From the NCBI RefSeq assembly GCF_002813775.1, contig NZ_CP020372.1, forward strand, positions 310,001 to 374,000: DNA of 64,000 nt, written 5' to 3'. Made by a program: the position numbers and the translations under genes. The number at the start of each line of letters is the position of its first letter. Position 1 is the stretch's first letter. Shown here piece by piece: positions 33,409 through 40,051 of the stretch. This DNA comes from Candidatus Thiodictyon syntrophicum (GTDB taxonomy: Bacteria > Pseudomonadota > Gammaproteobacteria > Chromatiales > Chromatiaceae). The notes beneath the pieces were generated by a model. It ran no database searches and was not told the origin of the DNA. It worked only from the letters and a program-made list of their open reading frames with translations.

Positions 33409-34668
33409 TCAAAAGCGATAACCGAAATTCACCTCGAAGCCACTGACGTCACCCTCCCCGCGGGTATATTTCACGCCGATACCGAACGGGTGGCTGGAGA
33501 GATTGGGCTTGCGTTTATCGGCCGCGCGCCGCGGACCGATACTGAATCCGATCTCCTGGTAGTTGTTGGTGTAGAGTGCGTCACCGAAAAACCAGGTCCC
33601 GGTGACGAAGAAATCGATGCTCAGTTCCCGGCCCCAAGGCCGCTGCTGCAGGGGTATCGAGAGGAGCAGGCCGTTGCGGGTGATGGTGTTCTTGAGGTTG
33701 TAGTCGACACTGTAGTCGCCGATCCGCACCGGCAGTGTCAGGTAATAGCCCAGGAGATTACCCATACTGAGCGACAATTTGCCGTTATTGTAAAGTTGCA
33801 GGTCGCTGGTCAGGGACGCTGACAATATGTGTCCGAGCGATCCGAGGTCCCCGGAACCGGCAATCCCGTACCCCAGCGACGGCGTCAGCGCCCATCGCGA
33901 AGACAGGACCTTCTTGTAGCTCAGCCCCAGCATCCCGCGATAGGCCGCCGCGCCCTCGACCTCGACATAGGTCAGGGGCAGACGAACCATCAAGACATCA
34001 CGGTTGGAGAAGGTATAGGTGTAGGACAGGGGCAGGGTGTAGACATTCTGCGTGAAGCGGTCCAGACCGAAGCTGCCGAAGCGTACACCAGCACTGAACG
34101 CACTGCCGGGTGCGGCGGTGTCGTACATCGCATCCACGCCGGCCTCATAGTCGCCGACGACCATCTGGCTCTGGACGCTCGCGGGATTACCGGCCAAAGG
34201 GTCGACCGGGGACACCCGGAGCAACTCGCGCAGGATCGCATCCCCATTTTGTTTGATGTAGTCTTCGAACAGGTCATTGCTGGCATCCCGGGTACCGCCG
34301 CTGAAGGTCTGGTTGATGCCGAGACTCGGTACCGCAAAGGCCAATTGGGTAGAGTTGGTTTCGTATCCGAGGGTCACCGGGAGTCCACGGATATCGATGC
34401 GGAACTGACCCCCGGAGAGGTCCCGATTGTAGCCGGAGAAGGTGTTGCTCAGTTGTTCGTTGTCGATGGCGTCGATGATATCCTGGAGCCGATTGGCGCC
34501 GACCGTCGCGACCTGCCCCTCGACACACAGGGAGGCGTTGAACAGTTGGTTGTTCGCTGGTGCGGGACAGGTTTGCGCACGCACCGCGCCGCTGGCCGCC
34601 GCCATGGCGAGAAAGAGGCATCCACATAACTGCAAGGGTGACCGGTGCTGCGCCCAGGCGTTGTTCAT
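33409..34668 (-). CDS. Outer-membrane beta-barrel protein of unknown function
   Basis: The 419-residue protein has a signal peptide ending near SGAVRAQT, then an N-terminal region with paired cysteines (TCPAPANNQLFNASLC), and from about residue 190 amphipathic strands (FTQNVYTLPLSYTYTFSNRD; DVLMVRLPLTYVEVEGAAAY; SISF-like strands) ending in NFGYRF, whose terminal Phe is the outer-membrane assembly signal. The barrel resembles autotransporter-type or solitary porin-like barrels, but I recognise no family. GGAG lies 6 nt before the ATG at 34668. It leads the transcript that includes the TIR-FHA gene. Confidence 0.7.
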   Translation of the reverse strand: MNNAWAQHRSPLQLCGCLFLAMAAASGAVRAQTCPAPANNQLFNASLCVEGQVATVGANRLQDIIDAIDNEQLSNTFSGYNRDLSGGQFRIDIRGLPVTLGYETNSTQLAFAVPSLGINQTFSGGTRDASNDLFEDYIKQNGDAILRELLRVSPVDPLAGNPASVQSQMVVGDYEAGVDAMYDTAAPGSAFSAGVRFGSFGLDRFTQNVYTLPLSYTYTFSNRDVLMVRLPLTYVEVEGAAAYRGMLGLSYKKVLSSRWALTPSLGYGIAGSGDLGSLGHILSASLTSDLQLYNNGKLSLSMGNLLGYYLTLPVRIGDYSVDYNLKNTITRNGLLLSIPLQQRPWGRELSIDFFVTGTWFFGDALYTNNYQEIGFSIGPRRAADKRKPNLSSHPFGIGVKYTRGEGDVSGFEVNFGYRF

Positions 34669-34692
34669 GATGACTCCGATATGTCGATAAGG

Positions 34693-34713
34693 CAGGGTTC
34701 ATTGATAAGTTAA
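34693..34713. repeat. End fragment of the hexamer element
   Basis: AGGGTTCATTGATAAGTTAA resembles the outer end of the hexamer element (copy 1, 9095-9113: GGTTCACTCATAAGTTAAG). No hexamer arm or core is present, so this is a short remnant at best. Confidence 0.35.
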
Positions 34714-34927
34714 ACGATTCGATCAGGGACCGGTCGCCGCGCTGCCGGTCCAAGTCCGCCCCAAGTGTATGAAGACTCCCCCGCTGGCGTCAAGGCTTTC
34801 GGTGATCGGCTGCGACCGACCGCCGTAAACCTCGAGTGTTCGGGTATGATCTACCCTAAAGAATACGCCGTGCGATCGGCAACCCACCCCAGCGGTTGTT
34901 GGGACAAATCCTGACGAGGTACCAGAA

Positions 34928-35707
34928 ATGAGACGACCTTTGCTGATGCGCCTCGGCGGCCGCGTGCTGATCACCCTGACGGCCGCGCTGTCCGGCGCGG
35001 GCTGCGTAACACCCGGCGACCTCCAGGGGGCCGCGGGGGCCGCGTCCGGCTGGCTCCCGAGCATCGGCAGCGCTCAAGCCAGCCGGACGCCCACGGACGA
35101 CACCGCCGACGCGTCGCTGACCCCGGCCGAGCGGCGGCTGCGCGAGCAGAGCCGGGCCTTCCAGAAAACGGTCTGGGAAGGGGCTCTGATCGGCGCCGGT
35201 GCCGGCACCCTGTACGGTCTGCTGCGCCGCGAGCGGGCGCAAGACGTGGTGAGGGATGCCCTGATCGGCGGCGCCGTGGGTGGGCTCGCCGGGGCCTATA
35301 TCGCTCACAAACAGCAGCAGTACTCGGGCAAGGAGGATCAACTGGACTCCATGATCGCGGACGTGCGCAAATCCAATGAGGAGACCCAGTCACTCATCGT
35401 CAGCGTGCGCCAGGTCATCGCCGAGGACAAGCGGCGCCTCGCCGCGGTCGAGCAGCAGGTGCGCAAGGGCCAGGCGTCCCAGGCCCAGTTGGTCGACACC
35501 CGCCGCCGCCTCGCCGACAACCAGCGGGTCGTCGCCCAGGCCAGCAGCGGCGCCCGCGAAAAGCAGACCATGTTCCAGGGTGCCGAGCGCCAGTTCCGCC
35601 AGGATCACCCGGGCACCGACACCGCGCGGATGCAGCGCGAGCTCGACACCTACAACAAGAACCTCAAGACCCTCGACAGTCTTGCGCAAAATGTTTCAGT
35701 CGCTTGA
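34928..35707 (+). CDS. Glycine-zipper lipoprotein, paralogue of 31795-32556
   Basis: A 259-residue lipoprotein (lipobox GAGC, about Cys26). It shares with the earlier lipoprotein the block FQKTVWEGALIGAGAGTLYG, the zipper GGAVGGLAGAYIAHKQQQYS, KEDQLDSMIADVRKSNEETQ, SLIVSVRQVIAEDKRRLAAV and a C-terminal coiled coil ending LDSLAQN. The two therefore arose by duplication. GAGG precedes the ATG at 34928 by 9 nt. It is followed by a third coiled-coil lipoprotein at a tight spacing. Position near TagRS-like genes suggests a T6SS envelope role; no function is known. Confidence 0.75.
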   Translation: MRRPLLMRLGGRVLITLTAALSGAGCVTPGDLQGAAGAASGWLPSIGSAQASRTPTDDTADASLTPAERRLREQSRAFQKTVWEGALIGAGAGTLYGLLRRERAQDVVRDALIGGAVGGLAGAYIAHKQQQYSGKEDQLDSMIADVRKSNEETQSLIVSVRQVIAEDKRRLAAVEQQVRKGQASQAQLVDTRRRLADNQRVVAQASSGAREKQTMFQGAERQFRQDHPGTDTARMQRELDTYNKNLKTLDSLAQNVSVA

Positions 35708-35718
35708 GGGGCCTGATC

Positions 35719-36264
35719 GTGATTGATACCCAAAGTACGCGCGCCGTGCGCCGACGTCCGGGCCGGTCGCGCGGGGCGGCCGGCGTGGCAGCGGCACTCT
35801 GGCTCGCCGGCTGTGCGACCAGCGAGGACCCCCATCAGGGCGGCTTCGTCAGCGGTATCGTGGGTCTGGCCGGGGGCGGCTACCAGCGCCGGATCGACGA
35901 CCGCGAAGGGGCCTACCAGGGGGAATTGAGCGCCCAGCAGCGGCTCCAGGCGCAGGCCCGGGACCTGGAACGGGAGCGCGCCGCGGTACGCACGGATCTG
36001 AACCGTTCCCAGGCCCGCCTGGCCGACCTGGAGCGGCGCCTGGCCCAACAGCGGGCGCAGTTGCGGACCGCCGGCGGCCAGTCCGCGCAACTGCGGCGCA
36101 TCAACCAGGCCCAGGCCCAGGTCACGCGCACCAAGGGGGCCTTGCGCGGGGTCCATCCGGACCAGCAGCCGGTCGGCGACCTGAAGGCACGCGCGGCGGC
36201 GATCCAGCGCGACCTGGATCAGATCGACGACCTGGTCGGGACCGTCTCCGGCAAGGCCTTTTAA
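35719..36264 (+). CDS. Coiled-coil lipoprotein
   Basis: A 181-residue lipoprotein with the lipobox LAGC after a basic n-region (RAVRRRPGRSRG). The mature part begins with a Gly-rich segment (GFVSGIVGLAGGGYQRRIDD) and continues as a long coiled coil (RLQAQARDLERERAAVRTDL through RRLAQQRAQLRTAG). It looks like a diverged member of the two preceding lipoprotein families. GTG at 35719 has GAGGGG 7 nt upstream and is preferred over TTG at 35704, which overlaps the previous stop. Unknown function. Confidence 0.65.
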   Translation: MIDTQSTRAVRRRPGRSRGAAGVAAALWLAGCATSEDPHQGGFVSGIVGLAGGGYQRRIDDREGAYQGELSAQQRLQAQARDLERERAAVRTDLNRSQARLADLERRLAQQRAQLRTAGGQSAQLRRINQAQAQVTRTKGALRGVHPDQQPVGDLKARAAAIQRDLDQIDDLVGTVSGKAF

Positions 36265-36275
36265 CCTAAAAAGAG

Positions 36276-36412
36276 TATTTGGCCGCAAATGAACGCAAAT
36301 AAGCGCAAATACATCCGCTGGTTGGCATCGTCGCGGGCGTCACCCGGACGGTGAACATGCAGCAAAGGCCAAGTCTCTGATTATTTGCGTCAATTTGCGT
36401 TCATTTGCGGCT
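36276..36412. repeat. CGCAAAT-family inverted repeat, copy 2
   Basis: The reverse complement of this unit is nearly identical to 21351-21490 over its whole length, including the interior ATCAGAGACTTGGCCTTT. It occupies the gap between the lipoprotein and the convergent Hsp70 gene. Confidence 0.85.
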
Positions 36413-36461
36413 AAACTGCTCTTTCTGGATTTTAACGATCCGACGGGCGCAGCGGGCCTGG

Positions 36462-38309
36462 CTAGTCCACGCCGGTGCCGCGGGTGTTGAAGGCGACCTT
36501 CCAGCGCTGCGCGCCGCCGGCGATGGGGATGGCGGTCAGTTCCAGGGTGCCGACCTCGCTCACCTGTGCCTGGAGCCGCACCGGGACCACCTCGCCGCGC
36601 TTGCGGCCCTCGGCGGGCAGTTCGGTCTGGATCTCCTCGAGTTCAGCCAGCTCGTCCGCGGGCCAGTCGGCCAGCAGCTCGCCGACCTGATCGTCGCGGC
36701 GCACGTTGGAGCTGAAGAAGCGGAAGCGCACCAGTTCGCCGACCACCAGCCCGAATTCCTGGGGCGGGCTGACCGGATCGGACCCCTCCTCCAGACCGAA
36801 GGGCACGAGACAGAGCGCGTGCAGTTCGGGGTCGAGCCCGGGGATGGCGGGGGCCGCCGCCTCGATGCCGACATAGTAGGCGTGGGAGGTGCCGCCGCGG
36901 ATGCGCACCCCGCCGTGGTGGCGGGCGTGGACATAGAAGGCGGCGCCGCGGGCGACGGCCAGATCGAGATCGCGCGCGTCCAGCAGGCGCGCGGGCGGCG
37001 CCCGCTCGGCCTCAAGCCAGGCGTTGATGATGCGCATGACCCGCTCCTGCAACACCACCGGCTTGAAGACGCCGCCGTTGAAGAGGATCGCGGTGGGGTG
37101 CAGAAAGCTCGCCCCCGCGGCGGGCTGCGCAAAGCCGTTCAGGTCCTCGGTGGCGCCGGCCTGGCGGGCGAGGAAGGCGGCCAGGTGCCGCGTCACGGCC
37201 GGGTCCTGGGCGTAGGGCAGGCTGACCTGGGTCAGGGCGCTGCGGGCGCGTGTCATGGGCCGGGCGTTGGCCGCGACCTCGGGGAAGAAGCCCTCGACCA
37301 GGGTGGTCGTCACCTCCTCCTGGGTCAGTTCGGTGCGGATACTGCCGCCGATCAGGCGCGACCCGCGGCTCGGCACCACCACCGGCACCGAGCGCAGGTC
37401 CGCGTCACCGAGCAGGGTCTCCTTGGCCTGGCGGCAGCCATAGGTCAGGGCCTGGAACTGCCAGCGGTCCAGTTCCACCCCGTCGGCCTTGAGCTTGGTG
37501 CGCACCAGGTGGGCGAGCGTGAGATCCATGTTGTCGCCGCCCAGGAGGATGTGGTCACCGACCGCGATACGGGTCAGCTCCAATGCCCCCTCCTCCTCCG
37601 TGACCGCGATCAGCGACAGGTCCGTGGTGCCGCCGCCGACATCGACTACCAGGATGATGTCACCGACCCGTGCCTGGGTGCGCCAGTCCCCATGGCTGTC
37701 GTTGACCCAACTGTAGAGCGCCGCCTGGGGCTCCTCCAGCAGGACCAGGTTGGCGATACCGATGGCACGGGCGGCCTCGGCCGTCAGTTCCCGGGCCGCC
37801 GGGTCGAAGGACGCCGGCACCGTGACCGTGACCTCCTGGGCCTCCAGCGGCTCCTGGGGATGGGCGACGTTCCAGGCCTCGCGCAGGTGCGAGAGGTACT
37901 GCACGCTGGCGGCAAAGGGCGAGATCTTGGTCACCTCGTCCGGGGCGCCCTCCGGGAGGAAAGCGGCGCGCCGGTCGAGATCCGGGTGACAGAGCCAGGA
38001 CTTGGCGCTCGACACCAGCCGGATCGGGGTCGTGGACCCCTGGGCGCGGGCCAGGTCACCGGCGATGCGGCTCGGGTCACTGGGCCAGGGCAGGGTCAGG
38101 TCGACCGGCCGGAACTCCTCCGGGTGGGGCAGATACAGAAAGGACGGCAGCAGCGGGCGTTCCATCACCTCGCCCGGGGCCGTGAGTTGGGGGATGGGCA
38201 GGATCGCATCGACGATGGTGTCCCCGTCGCCCTCCTGCGAATCGATGTAGGCCAGGGCGCAATGGGTGGTTCCCAGGTCGATCCCGATGCAATAGCGGGC
38301 CGCGCTCAC
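36462..38309 (-). CDS. Hsp70-family (DnaK-like) protein
   Basis: The 615-residue protein has the Hsp70 ATPase landmarks: CIGIDLGTTHCALAYID at the N-terminus (phosphate 1), VTVPASFDPAARELTAEAA, ILVVDVGGGTTDLSL (phosphate 2), HILLGGDNMD, and ILFNGGVFKP (adenosine). The C-terminal part is shorter than in DnaK and lacks a typical lid, as in the divergent HscC/Hsp110-like bacterial Hsp70s. The GTG at 38309 overlaps the stop of the DUF2760 gene (GTGA), so both are co-translated; these two families often pair. Client and role are unknown. Confidence 0.85.
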   Translation of the reverse strand: MSAARYCIGIDLGTTHCALAYIDSQEGDGDTIVDAILPIPQLTAPGEVMERPLLPSFLYLPHPEEFRPVDLTLPWPSDPSRIAGDLARAQGSTTPIRLVSSAKSWLCHPDLDRRAAFLPEGAPDEVTKISPFAASVQYLSHLREAWNVAHPQEPLEAQEVTVTVPASFDPAARELTAEAARAIGIANLVLLEEPQAALYSWVNDSHGDWRTQARVGDIILVVDVGGGTTDLSLIAVTEEEGALELTRIAVGDHILLGGDNMDLTLAHLVRTKLKADGVELDRWQFQALTYGCRQAKETLLGDADLRSVPVVVPSRGSRLIGGSIRTELTQEEVTTTLVEGFFPEVAANARPMTRARSALTQVSLPYAQDPAVTRHLAAFLARQAGATEDLNGFAQPAAGASFLHPTAILFNGGVFKPVVLQERVMRIINAWLEAERAPPARLLDARDLDLAVARGAAFYVHARHHGGVRIRGGTSHAYYVGIEAAAPAIPGLDPELHALCLVPFGLEEGSDPVSPPQEFGLVVGELVRFRFFSSNVRRDDQVGELLADWPADELAELEEIQTELPAEGRKRGEVVPVRLQAQVSEVGTLELTAIPIAGGAQRWKVAFNTRGTGVD

Positions 38310-38980
38310 AGTTCCACCTCCGCCGGCGCCAGGATGCCCAGGTCGCGCCCGCTCACCACCTTGGGCAGGTGCAGCTCGGTGGCGCGCCAACCGCCGTGGA
38401 CCAGGGTGCCGCGGAAGGGCGGCTCACCCACCAATTGACCGGTGATGCGGACCTCGGCCGGGTCGAAACCGGCCGGCAGCGTGACCCGGCCGCCCTCGGG
38501 CTCGCTGCGCACCGGGGCTATGGTCACATGGTCGTCGAGCACCCGCCGCAGCCCCTGGTGCACGACCCGGGCGGCGGCGCCGACCTGCTGGTCCGAATAG
38601 TCGGCGACGTCCTGCTGGAGGAAGTCCACCAACCGCGCCTCCTTCTGGAAGAGCCCGAGCAGCAGCAGGGCCGAATCCGGCGGGGCCTTGTCCAGGGTGG
38701 CCAGCGGGGCCGGCGCAACCTTCTGAACCGGAAGCGGGGCCGGGGCGGGTGCCGCCGGGGGCAGCGCGCCGGTCTCGCCCTGGGGGGACGTCGGGTCGAA
38801 GCCACGGTTGAAGGCGCGGGCGAACGCCGGGTCGTACAGGGCGCGCCCGAAGACCAGCAGGGCGATACCAAGGTGCCGGAGCATCCGGCCGGTCCACTTG
38901 GCGGCGATGACGAGCCACTTCACGAAGGACCGCGCGGCGGCGCGCAGCCGCTGCGCAAGGCTTGACTGGGGGTCTGGCAT
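38306..38980 (-). CDS. DUF2760-family membrane-associated protein
   Basis: The 224-residue protein has a helical N-terminus with a hydrophobic segment (MLRHLGIALLVFGRALYDPA), a Pro/Ala-rich linker (about 70-100), and a conserved C-terminal domain: SALLLLGLFQKEARLVDFLQ, QDVADYSDQQVGAAARVVHQ, PFRGTLVHGGW and LAPAEVEL. That matches DUF2760, which is usually encoded just before an Hsp70-like gene, as here with a 4-nt overlap. It may be a co-chaperone or anchor for the Hsp70; this is inferred from pairing. Confidence 0.8.
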   Translation of the reverse strand: MPDPQSSLAQRLRAAARSFVKWLVIAAKWTGRMLRHLGIALLVFGRALYDPAFARAFNRGFDPTSPQGETGALPPAAPAPAPLPVQKVAPAPLATLDKAPPDSALLLLGLFQKEARLVDFLQQDVADYSDQQVGAAARVVHQGLRRVLDDHVTIAPVRSEPEGGRVTLPAGFDPAEVRITGQLVGEPPFRGTLVHGGWRATELHLPKVVSGRDLGILAPAEVEL

Positions 38981-39153
38981 AGGGGTTCCTCTTGGATGCC
39001 GGGAGGGGCGGCGACGGGCACCGCGACAGACTGCGCATGATACCGCGGTCGCAAAAGCCCGCTGGGCTTTTGCGACATGTGATTATGGTTCCAATCAGCG
39101 CCGCGGCATCGACTGGAGTTCGAGGCTGACCGTGAAGGTCGCGCAGCGACGCT

Positions 39154-39243
39154 GTGGGAGCGGCTTCAGCCGCGACGAGGCGCCGCGTCCAACGCAGACG
39201 CCGCGTTCCCCGCGCGGCCCGTCGCGGCTGAAGCCGCTCCCAC
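39154..39243. repeat. Long palindrome GTGGGAGCGGCTTCAGCCGCGAC
   Basis: GTGGGAGCGGCTTCAGCCGC plus GAC is repeated in inverse 40 bases later. Units of this form are common as dispersed repeats in gammaproteobacteria. It lies in the gap 38981-39265, which holds no gene. Confidence 0.8.
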
Positions 39244-39265
39244 GGGGGAACCCTCAGCGTTGCCG

Positions 39266-39847
39266 CTACTCGGTCGGCGCCCAAAGAGCGCCCAAGTCGA
39301 TCGTCACTGCATCGAAGGGCGCAACCGACACCGGCGTCGCGCCGACAAAGCGGCCGATCTCCCGCCAGGCCCCCGCGTCCAGGGCGTAGGCCTCCAGGGT
39401 GTGCGCGACCGGGTCGATCAGCCAGGCGTGGGGCACGCCGTACCGCGCATAGATCGGCATCTTGATCTTGCGGTCCTTACTCTCGGTGGAGGGCGACAGA
39501 ATCTCGCACACCCAATCCGGGACCACCAGCGCCCGGTGTTGGGCCTTCGGAAGATGCGGCAGGCGTGCGCGTCGCCATCCGGCCAGGTCCGGAACATCCA
39601 CCTCGGTGTCACGGATGAAGTGAAGTTCGGGCTCCACCACGATCAGCCAACCGCCCGGACCCCCGCCCCGCCCTTTCTGGAAGGGTCCGACCAGTTCTTC
39701 AGCCAGCGACGTTTCGGTATAGCCATGCTCCAGGCTGGGGCGCGGCTGGGCGTAGAGTTGACCGTTCAGGATTTCGCCGGTCAGTCCTGCGGGCAGGGCT
39801 TCAAGCTGTTCATAGAGGCTGGGGCTGGGGTGCTGATGCGCGTGCAT
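39266..39847 (-). CDS. Uma2-family (DUF820) putative restriction-like nuclease
   Basis: The 193-residue protein belongs to the Uma2 family of PD-(D/E)xK-fold proteins. Motifs are LYEQLEALPAGLTGEILNGQ (first acidic), VEPELHFIRDTEVDVPDLAG with the Asp pair, VVPDWVCEILSPSTESKDRK with the catalytic Glu...Lys, and YARYGVPHAWLIDPVAHTLE. Such genes are numerous in cyanobacteria and Chromatiaceae and of uncertain role. I chose ATG at 39847 (MHAHQHPSPSLYEQL) over a longer frame from 39928. It lies just downstream of the defence cassette but probably is independent. Confidence 0.85.
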   Translation of the reverse strand: MHAHQHPSPSLYEQLEALPAGLTGEILNGQLYAQPRPSLEHGYTETSLAEELVGPFQKGRGGGPGGWLIVVEPELHFIRDTEVDVPDLAGWRRARLPHLPKAQHRALVVPDWVCEILSPSTESKDRKIKMPIYARYGVPHAWLIDPVAHTLEAYALDAGAWREIGRFVGATPVSVAPFDAVTIDLGALWAPTE

Positions 39848-40051
39848 GACTCGGGCTCCCGTGCCAGGTTGATCGATGAAGCTCAGTTGAGGTCGGTCGG
39901 CGGGATTCGCCACCTGGCGCGGACGCACGCTCGGATGACCGCGCGGTCCGGACGCCGTGAGCGGGGACCGGGCACATTGCTGATAATGTACCTTATCTCA
40001 AGCCGGTCATGGTGACCGGCGCGGCGCGCGCTGACCACTGGCGCAGCCCAT

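Noticed and set aside
36405-38438. A 677-codon plus-strand frame opposite the Hsp70 gene.
   Set aside because: Antisense shadow. It begins in a repeat, has no family features, and the minus strand encodes canonical Hsp70 motifs.
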